A stretch of 64,000 nucleotides of DNA from Boswellia sacra (GCA_013180625.2 SNVD02000552.1:62001-126000), one strand, 5' to 3'; counted from the stretch's first letter, positions 1 through 10,939 are shown. Numbers and translations: made by a program. Notes: generated by a model from the sequence alone, not told the origin.

Positions 1-97
1 TCTAACTTTAACAACTTAACTTTTCGGCAAGGTGGCAATTGATAAACTTTAATAAGACCAAAACATAAATATATCCAGACGCAATATATAGTTATAC

Positions 98-1633
98 CTG
101 TTCCATCATTTGCTATAGGCACAGAATCAAAAGCAAGTATAATATCATCTTTCTTCAAGATTTTATGAGCACCTGAAAGTGGATTAATTTTGTTTACAAG
201 TACCCCAGTCATTCCAGGTTGCATTCCAAAGTGGTTTCGAAGTTGAACATTCTCAGTGATCTGGCACGATAGTCCTAAAGAGCAGAATCCCACATATTTT
301 TCATTTTCCTCCACACCAATTATAAAATGCTTTATAACTGGAACAGGAATAATATAACTGCAAATTGCAATTCAATAAAGGGATTTTAGCTATGAAAGAG
401 CTTGCTGAAAAGAAACATATTCAGTTTGAATCTGCCTTGCTCCTTAGAAAATTATGTAAAAAAGGTCAATTGTGAGTTAAAGTTCCAGAATAATCAAACA
501 CACAGAGTTGAATCATAACTCAATGGCAAAGTTTACCCAATATTCTCAGCACCAGAAAGGTTTTGAAAGGCAACACCAACAACTTTATTGCCCATGATTG
601 CAGGACCACCGCTATTGCCAGGATTTATAGCAGCATCAATCTGTATGGCCAGAAGCTGAGTTGCGCCATGAACGTATTGCGTGGGTTCAACTCTTGAAAC
701 AACCCCTTTAGTTACAGAAATGTTGTCTCCACCTGCAACAAGAACGAATATTACTAAGTTATAATGCAAATGAAACAAAAAACAAAACATTGCAACTGAA
801 TTGGAGGTACCTTGGGGATACCCCACAACGGCAATGGCTTGTTGAAGGAATGGAATGTCTCCTAGCTCTAAGAAACTCATGCCTTCCCAGAACTCTTCAT
901 TATCAACAACAAGAATAGCAAGGTCACATTCATGACCAACGGCTTCAACTTCGGCTCTATATTTGGTGGAAGAACCATGCTTTCTTACAAGCACAAACGT
1001 ATGATCAGCCACCACATGAGCATTTGTAAGAATCTTTTTTCCATGTATAACGAATCCTACATTTATGTAACAATAACAATTGTTTCAAGAATAAAAAATA
1101 AGAGAGAAAATGGGATTAAAAAAAAAAAAGCCAAGTTCTGAGCAACTTTAGGAGAAATAACAATATTTCTAATAAACCAACTTGAATAAATAAATAATAA
1201 AACTTGAGAATTTCCCATGATAAATAAATATAAAATAGAATATAACTGGACCTGAACCGGTAGTCTCTCGCTGCGATTTGTTCTGCCAAGGAAGGAAATA
1301 GTTGGGACTCCTGGATACTGTGAATATCTTCAACACTGAATCCAAAGCCAAATGTATTGCGGCGTAAGCATTTGTGGGTGTAGGTCCGTTACTGTTATTT
1401 TTCTTCCTAATAAAACGGCTTCGTGTCAGTCTGGCCGCCTTGCTCTTGTAACTAGTTACCGTCGTTGAAAAATATGAATAATTATTGTTGTTAGCGAGAG
1501 TTGAGGGTGAAGAGGAAGGGTGAACAAGTGTCTTCTCAAGTATGATAAAGGAAGAAGAGGATGAGAGCCTGCGAACTACACGCAATGCTGAACCCAGTAA
1601 TAGCATTGCCTTGCCTTCCCTTTTCACGCACAA
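98..1633 (-). CDS. DEG10: DEG10-like mitochondrial serine protease, 5' part (gene runs off the left edge)
   Basis: ATP-independent Deg/HtrA-family serine endopeptidase; the closest remembered relative is plant DEG10, which acts in mitochondria. Four exons are readable on the minus strand: 1252-1633, 811-1056, 537-732 and 98-357, all with GT-AG borders and matching phases. The N terminus is rich in Ser, Arg and Lys, as expected of a mitochondrial presequence. The trypsin-like domain shows the full triad: His in TNAHVV, Asp in CDLAIL and Ser in GNSGGP. After it comes [11 protein letters not shown] and the start of a PDZ region ([31 protein letters not shown]). An in-frame Met 9 codons inside (1604-1606) is an alternative start. 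The rest of the PDZ region and the C terminus lie left of position 1; 1-97 reads as intron. No lesion is visible. Family assignment is firm; DEG10 rather than DEG2 rests on remembered sequence. Confidence 0.9.
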
Positions 1634-1682
1634 CAGAAGACGAAGAATGTTGTTTGCTCTAGGTCTTGACGAAACCTTTAAC

Positions 1683-1690
1683 TGGGCCCA
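1683..1690. promoter_or_regulatory. TGGGCCCA site II-like motif upstream of DEG10-like gene
   Basis: The palindrome TGGGCCCA lies 50 bp upstream of the first ATG of the protease gene. TGGGCC/T (site II) elements bound by TCP factors are frequent in promoters of plant nuclear genes for mitochondrial proteins. No clear TATA box is seen nearby. The motif may lie in the 5' UTR rather than the promoter. Confidence 0.4.
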
Positions 1691-2278
1691 TCTTCCCCAA
1701 ACCTAATCTAAACCTCGACGATCGCCCTTCCTAACGAAAGCCCATTGCTATACAGAGATTAGGCAATAAAAACTCTCGCTTATTTTTTTTTATATGGTGC
1801 TTCTCTGTATTTGATTGAGCATGGGAATCTCCTCTATTATGTAAAATAAAATTTAAAAAATGAAACCTAAAATTTAAATATTAGTTAATTTAAACCTGAC
1901 CAATATTTATATAAAAAATATTAGACAGTTTTTACTATTCCTTGTAACAATGATTTCATAAAATATATTTTAAATAAATCTGTTAACCAATGACTTTAAT
2001 GAAATTTCAAAATTAACAATAGATAAAACTCATCAAATATTTAAGAATAAGTTTAAAATGTTCATTAAATCTTTTAAGGGCATTGGGACATGGATAAAAT
2101 TTTAGTCACTTCCATAGATAGTCCCATGACTTTGGGACTAGAGAGACCCATCTCCCCCATGAGTCTCTCTTGGTCATAGTTTTGGGACTACTCTTTTTTT
2201 TTTTTCTTTTTCTTTTTAAATAATCCTAATTAATAATATAATGATAAATAAACAAGTAAAATCGTACTAGATGGATAT
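1691..2278. other. Intergenic, no gene recognised
   Basis: AT-rich spacer between the protease gene and the foldback element. Only short stop-interrupted frames and T-rich runs are seen. Confidence 0.6.
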
Positions 2279-2287
2279 TAATATATA

Positions 2288-2588
2288 GGGGTAATTCTAA
2301 TTTGCCCCCTGAGGTTAGGCCTAAAAAAAATTGAGGATCTCAGTTTTCTGAAATCTAATATTACCCCCTGAAGTTACTATAGCACCGTTAGATTTAACAG
2401 AAAATGCATTAAACCGTTAGATTTAATGGAAAATGCTATTGTTTATTAGCGTTAAGTTACTATTTAATATATTTTTCGTTAAATCTAACGGTGCTACAGT
2501 AACCTCATGGGGTAATCTTAGATTTCAGAAAACTGAGGTTCTCAATTTTCTTTAAGCCTAACATCAGGGGGCAAATTGGAATTATCCC
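2288..2588. mobile_element. Foldback Mutator-like MITE with 9-bp target duplication
   Basis: About 110 bp at each end are inverted copies of each other, separated by a short AT-rich loop. The tips read GGGGTAATTCTAATTTGCCC on the left and, on the opposite strand, GGGATAATTCCAATTTGCCC on the right. The inner arms share the CAGTTTTCTGAAATCTAA and GCACCGTTAGATTTAAC stretches. The flanks are an exact 9-bp duplication TAATATATA (2279-2287 and 2589-2597). Long inverted arms with a 9-bp duplication are typical of Mutator-superfamily MITEs. No coding sequence is present. Confidence 0.85.
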
Positions 2589-2597
2589 TAATATATA

Positions 2598-3196
2598 ATA
2601 AATAATTATATTATCATATTAACTTGTTACACATTTATATTTTGAAATAATAATTACATTTTTAAATAATATTAATTTTATATCTAAGAAAATAATTATA
2701 TAATTAGTAATTTTAATGAACTTACAAATTTATATTTTTATCAAAAAGTCATTGATTATGCAAACTTTAAATTTATTAATTACTAAATTATATTATAAAT
2801 ATTTAATAAGTAATTTCTACTTATGTTTAAATATTTGAGAAGTTTTACCTAAATTAATTTTAATTAATTTTTATAATTTATTAATAATTAAAAATAACTT
2901 TAAAATTAATTCAAAATTAAAATTTATATTATATGTTTATTTATTTGAAATATATTTTAATTATTTCATTTTTAAAAAAATATTATTGAAAACTTAATAT
3001 GTAATAATAATTACATTATCACAAAATAAATAATTATAGTTATATAATTAACAATTTAATGAAATTATAACATTATAATTTTGTTAAAATCATTACTTAG
3101 TAAATTTTAATTTATTAATTACTAAGTTATAAATTAAAATTTTGAATCCTTTTTAACTTATTGCTAGAAATAATAATAATATGATTATATATATAT
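2598..3196. other. AT-rich spacer, nothing recognised
   Basis: Very AT-rich sequence with many short A/T runs and a TATATATA tract just before the gypsy insertion point. No frame, repeat unit or terminal structure could be supported. Confidence 0.6.
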
Positions 3197-3201
3197 ATAG
3201 T

Positions 3202-4615
3202 TGATGCGTTCGAAACTAGCAAGTGTACTAGTCGCACAAGTAATAAAGTGATGAGTAAGATATCGTTCCCACGAGTATTGATTCTAATTGAATTTGTTAT
3301 TTTACAGCAAAAACAGAATAAACGGGGGGTTTTTGTTGATTGATTAACTAGATGAAATATTAATGCAAGTAAAGAATGACACAATGTTAATTTAATTGAA
3401 GTGAGAATTAATCACTGACGGAAATCTGGTTAAGGGATCATTCTCTGCCACAAGATATGGGTTTGCAAATTAATCATAGAATTGTCATCCAATTACACCA
3501 TTGAAATTATCAACCGTAGATAACAACAAGCTCTGTTATCCCAATCTTTCCTTACTTTGTTGTTAAATAAAACAGGCTCTTTATTTAATCTCTATCCATT
3601 AAACAACCTAGAACAAGCTTTCTAAATTTAATTCAATGGATGCATTACAAAAAGAAAGACAGGTTGATTTAAGTAATAAACACAAAAGCTCGGATTATTT
3701 AACTTAGGTTATATTCTCCAATTGCAATCTCTGATCACAATTTTGCTACTAAAGATTAGAAATTCAAGACAATTACGGATCAAGATTTCTACTCTAGCAA
3801 TAGACAACAACCAGATTATATTCAGTTGGCCATTCCAAATACAATCAGCAAGCAATCATAAGCATTAGATATGGGAAAATACAAGCAACTTCAATTAGAG
3901 AATTGGATAACAACTTCTTGCACAATCAAATCACAAAAACCATATCAGGGGCTTTGAAATCACCCTCAACCAATTCAGATTCAGTTACACATGTTCAGAA
4001 ACGTAGTCAATACAATATAATACAAAAACATTCCAGAAAATGAAAGGGAAAGGAAGAAACTTAGCAAATCCTTTGCAAATCTCCTTAGATTTGTAGTTCT
4101 TCTTCTTTCCAAGCTTTCTTTCTCCTTCAAGAACTCCAAAAGATGAGAGAATTCCAGAGCTGCAGCCTCCAAGTCGTTTCCCCGTCTTCAAGTTATTCAA
4201 ATAAAACCCTAAAATGTGTTTATATACTCTGCTACAGTAACCTGCTACTGTATCCCGTATTATACATGCTACAATGATTTGTGGAATTACATTTCTACAC
4301 TTCTCACACTGTTTTGATAACTTTCGGTACACTGAATGGATTTATGAACCATAAATTTCTCTAGAAAATAGACTTCGAGAGCTTTCCAATGGTATATAAC
4401 ATGTTATCCGGTTCATTGTATATCAATACAATTAAATCCGAGAAGATGGTTGACTAGCAGAGGTGAAAATGAAGGGTTTTACTTCACTTTGGTGCAAGTT
4501 CCTTCAAAACTCCTACAAACATCAAAACCACACAAAAATATAAAAATACCAACGATTATAGCAAAGAAACATAGATGAATTGATATGAAAATGATACATA
4601 AATAGATACCTATCA
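3202..4615 (-). repeat. 3' LTR of the gypsy element
   Basis: 1,414-bp copy of the sequence at 10963-12368, in the same orientation, beginning TGATGCG and ending CCTATCA on the plus strand. In the first 280 bp I count nine substitutions against the other LTR, about 3 percent, which points to an insertion that is neither new nor ancient. Open frames inside it are accidental. Confidence 0.93.
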
Positions 4616-4627
4616 AATTCCCCCATA
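4616..4627 (-). promoter_or_regulatory. Polypurine tract of the gypsy element
   Basis: On the minus strand the sequence directly before the 3' LTR reads TATGGGGGAATT, a purine-rich tract in the place where plus-strand DNA synthesis of LTR elements is primed. Confidence 0.75.
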
Positions 4628-6572
4628 CTTAAACTTTGCTAGTCCTCGAGCAACTACGACGATATGAAACAAAATTAAATCGAAACAAATTCAAAGAAGA
4701 AATTAAAACACATATGTTTTAACTTGCAAATAAGCCTCAAAGATTGTACTTAATTATAACCCATGGAAAACTTCAAAATAATACACTTGATCAAGAATCT
4801 CATTACAAAGATTAGTTTCGCTCTACTTCAATTCCTCAAGTGTGTGTGTGTAGAGCCATTCTCACCTAATCACTTGTAACCCGGATGAGTTTATGCATAA
4901 AAATGAATCATATTTAATATTGAAGATGTGTGTCTAAATGAACTTCATAGGCCTGCTTTTCAAGTCACTCTCCACTAATGTAGACATGCACAACACCAAG
5001 GATCAAGTAGGACTTTATTAAGCTTGTAACGTTTGGCTTGGGTGAAGGTATGATAAAGGATAATAATTTGGCTCAAATCACCCACAAACACATAAATCAT
5101 TCAAGATTATGTAGTGCTCACCCTATAACACAACTTTATTTCAATTCACCAGGTTACTCCCCCAAACTTATTTAGAACACTCAATCTTCTTTTTTTCTTT
5201 TTTTTCTTTTTTTCTTTTTTTATAAAACAAAAGAAACTACACCCCCATACTTTGTTGTTTCATTCTTTTTAAGAATACCCAAGGGTATAGATATCTTTTT
5301 CTTCTTTTTTTTTTTAACTGCAATTCCCCTCCCTCACACTTAAACAACACATTGTCCTCAATGTTTAAGTACGTGGAAGATAAGCACAGATTATTTTTTT
5401 CTCTTTTTTTTTTACAAACATAATAAAACTCACTTGCATTACTCATGGCACAATCCAACCTCCTCTAACTTCCCAAAACCAGAACATAATTCAAAATATC
5501 ATCGTGAATGATCTACATGCTTATAGGTAAGGGATAAACTGTTTGGAAAAAAATTCATTTGAGGTTAGGAAATCTTTTTAGTGAGTTAACAAAAAAAAGG
5601 CTTACAAAGGCTCAAAGGGGTAACTAGGGATCAATTTTAGTAAAGGTTGGCTATTAAGGCTCAAACGGTCCAAAGATGGCCTAAATCATTTCCCTAATGT
5701 TGCATAGTCTAGGATTTCGCCTCGAGTGACCATCAAACAAGTTCTAGAATTCATTGAAATATGAAGAAACACTTAAATTGCATAAACTTTCTCTAAATAA
5801 ACAAATAACTCAGTGATAATAGCTCAATGCTCAATGTTGTGCAAGGAATCAAAGGCAAAGCCAAAACCAATAAACATTTCAAGCACACAGATCCATGCAT
5901 CATTTATCATTTTCCAAGAGTTATTCTTAATTCAATCATTATCTTATCATCGACCCACAAAAAGCAAGAAAGAGGTACGTGGCGTTGTTACACCTGAGTC
6001 AAGATTGTATATTTCAACAATCCTTAGGACCAGTAGCCCGCAGACTTAAGGTTTCCAGCCTATATACCTTTATTATGAAGAACAAAACAAGAAACAAGAC
6101 ACTTCAAACAACATAAATAAACAAACTACAGATTTATTTAGAGGGAATGCGTTTCAAGAGTTAAGGAAACCCCATATTCTGCCATTCTCAGGTTTTTCCA
6201 CAATATTTTTTTTTTGAATTGAAACTGATAAAGATAAAAACAAACAACAACTCTAAATTACACAAAACTAAACTTACTCATAAAATAACAAAGTCCAACA
6301 AGCCAACAAGCAAAAACAAGTCAGTTAGAATGGGTCTAAAAAGTTTAGAAGTTAGCCTCCTTATTCAGCCATTATGGATTGAAGAGATCCAGAATGCGTT
6401 TCAAGAGGAATTGAACTTTTTAAGCCACCACTCTAAAAGTCATAATTAGAAAATATTACCTGGGGCGAAAGAAATAACCTGAAAAAAAACTCAAAAGAAA
6501 TGACATGAAAAATCTCAAATAAACACACTAAAAAGAAAGTAAACAAAAACGAAGCAAACCAATAGATAGAGA
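4628..6572 (-). other. Gypsy element 3' internal region, non-coding
   Basis: Element sequence between the LOG copy and the polypurine tract. It has long T/C-rich tracts (about 5190-5420) and a short motif GAATGCGTTTCAAGAG occurring twice (near 6146 and 6391). All frames are short and interrupted, and no env-like reading frame could be supported. Confidence 0.6.
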
Positions 6573-7223
6573 TTACAGATGGAGCGTTAAATCCAGTCTA
6601 CGCCTTTTATTACCTTCTCCAAACCAATCAATCCGAGCCGTTGTTAGATCAGGCAAATAGACGAATTCTTATAGTTTATCAATTAATTCCCCTGCAGTTG
6701 AAGCTGTAACCAGGATTTGCCTCGCCGATGGTGAGATGAAGTTTTTTTCTACTGCTTGATCAAGAAAATACAACAAACCATCAAAAAAATTATTGACATT
6801 TAACAAACCAATGGGTTTTCGATGGATGTTTAGCTGTGCCCAAGAGGTGATTTGAAATATCTCCTCTAATGTACCATAACCACCGGGCAAAGCTATAAAT
6901 GCATCAGATTTAATGACCATATGTGCAATACGCTCATGCATGCTAGAGACCTGTAACTCTTCCCCCATTGTGTTGCCTATGATATCTCGCACAGCTAATG
7001 GTTTAGGGATAATGCCGAGAACTTTACTTCCTCCCAAGGATGCAGCTGTCGACACACACCCCATTAACCCAAGACTACCCCCTCCATAAATCAAATGAAT
7101 ACCCCTCGCAGCTAATGTCCTACCAAGATCAAGAGCTGCTGTTGTAAACTTTCCATCTTTACCAAATTGCGATCCACAAAATACGCATATATTTTGGAAT
7201 CGCCAAATTGGTGTTTTCTCCAT
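6573..7223 (-). pseudogene. LOG-like cytokinin riboside monophosphate phosphoribohydrolase retrocopy
   Basis: LOG enzymes release active cytokinin base from its nucleotide. This copy opens with ATG at 7223 and reads 184 codons without interruption, covering nearly the whole fold: ICVFCGSQFG near residue 12, LIYGGGSLGLMGCVS near 40, the arginine-bearing MHERIAHM helix and the PGGYGTLEE signature near 115-125. Plant LOG genes are normally split by several introns; here all parts are continuous, so this is a retrocopy. At 6669-6671 a TAA stands where relatives carry Gln; after it the same frame gives a LOG-like tail (EFVYLPD, then a basic RRRLDLTL end) to a second TAA at 6573-6575. One nonsense change has thus removed the last 32 residues. 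The signature core is untouched, so partial activity is conceivable but unproven. It lies inside a gypsy element in the same direction as the element's genes. Confidence 0.88.
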
Positions 7224-7413
7224 TTCTACAAGTGCTCTAAACTTGTGTAAGACAATGATGCACGTTAGGTATTATGCGATTCAAGTGTAAGACAAGTTAT
7301 AAAATGACATTTGAAAATATACAGAATGGATATATACACACGTAAAGCTCTCAAATTTGACACATGGGGATATAATTTCGATGGGGGTTGCTCGATGCAG
7401 ATTTATCGCCCTG
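7224..7413 (-). other. Spacer upstream of LOG copy
   Basis: 190 bp between the LOG ATG and the repeat array; on the minus strand it would be the 5' leader or proximal promoter. No TATA box was identified with confidence. Confidence 0.4.
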
Positions 7414-7614
7414 AGATTTGAAAAAAATAGATATGCTTTCGGTGAGGTTTGACAAAACCTTTACACTTGTGTACCACGTGAAGCATGAAAAATGGAGATA
7501 TACTTTCGGTGGGGTTTGACAAATCCGCCACACCTGTCTCCCACGTGAAGCATGAAAAGTAAAGATATACTTTCGACGGAGGTTGACAAAACCTCCACAC
7601 TTGTCTCCCACGTG
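7414..7614. repeat. Three 67-bp tandem repeats, each with a CACGTG core
   Basis: Units of 67 bp carry a CTTTCGGTGGGGTTTGACAA-like segment followed by CCACACTTGTCTCCCACGTG. The CACGTG hexamers start at 7475, 7542 and 7609, exactly 67 bp apart, although the rest of each unit has diverged. The array starts about 190 bp upstream of the LOG copy. CACGTG is the core of the plant G-box bound by bZIP and bHLH factors, so a regulatory role is possible but inferred. Open frames across the array only reflect its period. Confidence 0.85.
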
Positions 7615-7812
7615 TGCTTATGTCATGGGGTAGTCATATGGTTTGTCAAAAAGAAAACTTGAAATTAAAACAAACAAAATCAACAAACAACAACAACATA
7701 AAAACAACATTGATAATCAGATCAAACGAAACAAGAAAAAAAAATTCGACAATAACAACACACATTCAAATATACAAGTAGTTGTGATTGTGGCTCACAT
7801 CTTCCTTTGGTT
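7615..7812. other. Spacer between repeat array and captured segment
   Basis: A/C-rich on the plus strand (T/G-rich in the element's sense strand); no coding content supported. Confidence 0.4.
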
Positions 7813-8392
7813 TTATGTCCAGTAACGGCTGAAACGCCTTCTATGAGTCGGGAATTTGCTTCCCATCCAGTTTTCTTATAAATTGGCAAATAGGGTCTTT
7901 TTGGTCATATTCCCTAGACTATAACACTGCAATTCATCACGAAATTGTGTCCATAGATTAAACAATTCACGCTGAACAAGTCCCAAGAATGTGACTCAAG
8001 AGTTAATAAAACATTATCTAGCGACTCATTACTCAGACCATTCTTAATAAACAAAAGTTTATCTTCTCTATTCCTAGACACAAAACCTAATGAACGACAA
8101 GTCTGGTTACAATTTCATCTAGCACATTTATAACATACTTGTAACCTTTTCGCTCTTCGCCTCTTGGCGTAGTAGCTCTTTCCTAGACCAGGCATGTATT
8201 TTGCGAGATTAATGTCCGGCTCACCGGACAATCTCACCTTGGCTTCGATAAGCCATCGGATATCCGCAGGCACATTTAGAGCATCAACGCCCAAAGTCTA
8301 GTCATCCGTACTTTATAAATTTTAAACACAGCATTTTGAGGAAGTGAAGGGAAATATTTACGAAGGTTCGACAAAAAGATATCGACATCCAT
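7813..8392 (-). pseudogene. Captured coding segment of an unidentified plant protein
   Basis: A second gene-like segment inside the gypsy element, minus strand, about 193 codons from an ATG at 8392 (MDVDIFLSNLRKYFPSL) to a stop at 7813-7815. Reading needs a one-base shift near 8313, passes in-frame stops near 8300 and 8123, a second one-base shift near 7986 and a further stop in the last third. It includes VPADIRWLIEAK, a basic stretch YYAKRRRAKR, a cysteine group CYKCAR...NCNQTC, an LFNLWTQFRDEL helix and a basic RRRFSRYW end. The composition is that of a genuine protein, not of a retroelement product I know. No intron interrupts it, which fits an mRNA-derived copy. I do not recognise the family and assign no function. 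Confidence 0.55.
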
Positions 8393-8436
8393 TGAAGAGG
8401 AGAAAAGGAAAGATATTACCAATAATTTGTTTGAGT

Positions 8437-8511
8437 CTATTCTTCTCCAAGATATGCACGCTTCAAACCTTCAAGCAATGGCTTCAATTCTTGTTTCGGT
8501 GGTTCCTCAAG
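8437..8511 (-). pseudogene. Second gypsy protease-RT linker fragment
   Basis: Minus-strand translation gives LEEPPKQELKPL followed by LKRAYLGEE and a TAG stop. This matches the conserved linker before reverse transcriptase in plant Ty3/gypsy elements (ELKPLP..LK..FLGE). A diverged copy of the same linker is at about 9070, inside the main gag-protease remnant. Two copies show that this interval was assembled from more than one element or by duplication. Confidence 0.55.
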
Positions 8512-8873
8512 CTGTTACACAAATGAGCACAAAGTACGAAATAATCAAATTAAACAAAAGAAACGAAAAGAAAAGAGCAGAAAAGAAACTAAAGACACAT
8601 AAAAGAGATAACAACACAAAAGCAAACAAAAGTAAAAAAAACAAGTAAAAAAACAAATAAGACGGATGGCAAAGAGAGATAAAACTTGATCAATATGATG
8701 GCCTACGAAAGGAATCTCCTCGAGACACAAAAATCTATCATTATTACCTTATTTTATTTTTCTTTTCTTTTATTTATTTATTTTTCAAAAACATTGGGTT
8801 GTCTCCCAATAAGCGCTTGGTTTAACGTCCTCAGCCCGACGTTGGTTCCATCATGGGAGGGTCCAATCTCCGC
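8512..8873 (-). other. Element spacer with conserved post-pol motif
   Basis: T-rich in the element sense, then around 8795-8850 a GACGTTAAACCAAGCGCTTA-type motif followed by GGGAGACAACCCAA on the minus strand, a sequence I associate with the region after the pol or env frame of plant gypsy elements. It abuts the truncated pol frame, marking the junction where RT to integrase were lost. Confidence 0.5.
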
Positions 8874-10864
8874 TATGCTTCTCTAGTGGGCTTGGATCCT
8901 TTTTCCAACAAGAATTGTTGCATGCATATGGCTGGGCCTTGGATGTTAGCAATCGTCCACCCAATAGTTATTTTGTGATCTTTAAGTACTTGGACAAGTT
9001 TCTCTTCTTGTAGTGGTGCAAGACCCATTTCTATTATAATTGGCAAAGTATCATTCTCACCCAAGAATCCATGCTTCAAATGATCTGGAAGTGGCTTAAG
9101 CTCCAAGGTATTGGCTTTCATCACAGAGGGAAGAAGTTTCTCATTAGATAAAGGCAATTCAATGTACAAAACATCATACCTGTTTGTGGTTATAGCTATG
9201 ATCTCATCTAAGCTTGCCACATCTTCCTCCATTTGTTTGGACACTTGTATAAAAATTCTTGATTCCTTAGAATTTTCTGTCCCTATGTGCTCATTAATAG
9301 CTACATCTAATCCATTCTTGTGAGTGAACTCAAAACATTGTTGTGGCAGAGAATCAATAACGTTAACTGCAAAAGCAGAATGTAAGTCACTAGGGTACCT
9401 CATTGCCTCAAAAATATTGAAACGGATAACCTTGCCATCAAACTCTATGGTGAGAATGCCATCATGAACATCAATCTTTGTTCTAGCAGTTTTTAAGAAT
9501 GGTCTTCCTAAAAGAATCGGTGTTAGATTAGGAGATGTCTCATCCTCTATTTAAGGACATAAAAGTCTGCTGGGAAAACCAATTGATTCACTGCACAAGC
9601 ACATCTTCCACAACTCTTTTGGGATATGCATTAAAATGATCAGCAAGTTGAATGGTAATACCAGTTTTCGCAAAAGGTCCAAGATTTAAAGAAGCATAAA
9701 TAGAATATGGCATGACATTAATAGATGCTCCTAAATCTAACATAGCTCTTTCAAACTTGGTTTTACCAATGGTGCATGGAATGGTGACCGTACCTGGATC
9801 TTGCATTTCGGAGGAATTTTTCTTTGTAGAACAGCTGAAACATTTTCCCCTACACTTACTTTCTCATTTCTTTTTAACTTTCTCTTGCTAGTGCATAACT
9901 CCTTGAGACATTTTATATAACGAGGTACTTACTCGATAGCATCCAGAAGTGGTATATTTACCTCGATTTTGTGAGAAGTTTCCAGGATTTCTTGTTCTTG
10001 TTCCTCCTTCTTCAATTTTGCCAATCTACTAGGAAAAGGTGGAGGAGTAACATAAGAAGGAATGGGAGTTATAGGGCTTACCTTAGAAGATGATGTCTTG
10101 TTCATGGTGGAAGTGGTGTCATCTTCTTCATCAGTTTGTGATTTCTTTGGCAGGACATCTAATTACTCTCCATTTTGCAAAGTTATCACACAAGCATTCT
10201 CTCTTGGATTGATAACCGTTTGAGAAGATAATTTTTCTGAGCCTTGGCCCTCGAATTTGCTCATGCTAGTAGCCAATTGTCCCATTTGATTTGCTAGGTT
10301 TTGGATACTTGCCCTAGTTTCCTGCTGGAATTGCATTGTGTTAGTGGCAAGTGCATTAACAATACCCTGGAGTGACATATCTGAGTTTTCTGGAGCTGGT
10401 TGTGGTGCTGGTTATGGCATTGGTGGTGGTTGCATTTGAAATGGTTGCTGCACTCTAGGTCGATTAAAACCTTATGGCCGATTTGGTATGGCATTTGGGG
10501 TGATTGGTTGATGATTCCAGTAATTAAAATTAGGATGATCTCCCCATCCGGCATTGTAAGTATTAGAGAAGGGATCATACCATTGCCTTGGTTGTCCTGG
10601 AAATCCACCCATGGCATTGGCTCGTTCCATATATTCTTCTTGTAAAGTTGGATACATGTCAATTGGATGCTCCATGGTAGAATATACCCCACAGGCATAA
10701 GATTTCTGCATATCTCTTACAGCCATGTTTTCCACAAGAGAAGTTAGCTCAGAAAGTTGTTGTTCAATGTTCGGAGTGCTTACCTCATTTACTCTCCAAT
10801 GTAGTTGTGGCTCAAATCGGCTACTGAATTGTTGGAAGTTTACTGCCATGTCGCCTAAACACAA
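8874..10864 (-). pseudogene. Gypsy gag C-terminal part, protease and RT linker (broken)
   Basis: Minus-strand blocks in order. Gag (about 10864-10163) has SYACGVYSTMEHPIDMYPTL and YDPFSNTYNAGWGDHPNF, then a Gln-rich helical part. Aspartic protease (9806-9590) has the active-site motif DLGASINVMP. The protease-RT linker (9403-8874) has ELKPLPDHLKHGFLGEN and IGWTIANIQGPAICM and ends at KPTREA. Stops and shifts separate the blocks, the N-terminal half of gag is absent, and the frame stops exactly where reverse transcriptase should begin. It cannot make a working polyprotein. Confidence 0.85.
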
Positions 10865-10939
10865 AAATCAGAAAAGAAAAACAAACAAAAATAGGAATTA
10901 ACAATAAAAACAAAATAACAAATTGATTAGAAAATCAAT

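Noticed and set aside
3127..4332. Short minus-strand frames such as 3127-3384 and 3985-4332
   Set aside because: They lie in the LTR and recur, with changes, in the other LTR; no protein features.
6573..7223. LOG segment as a normal host gene
   Set aside because: It has no introns, lies between matched LTRs with an exact target duplication, and has lost its last 32 codons to a stop.
7351..7611. Repetitive minus-strand reading frames upstream of the LOG copy
   Set aside because: They only reflect the 67-bp repeat period; overlapping frames are equally open.
10400..10645. Plus-strand 81-codon frame
   Set aside because: Antisense shadow of the gag zinc-region-like sequence on the minus strand.
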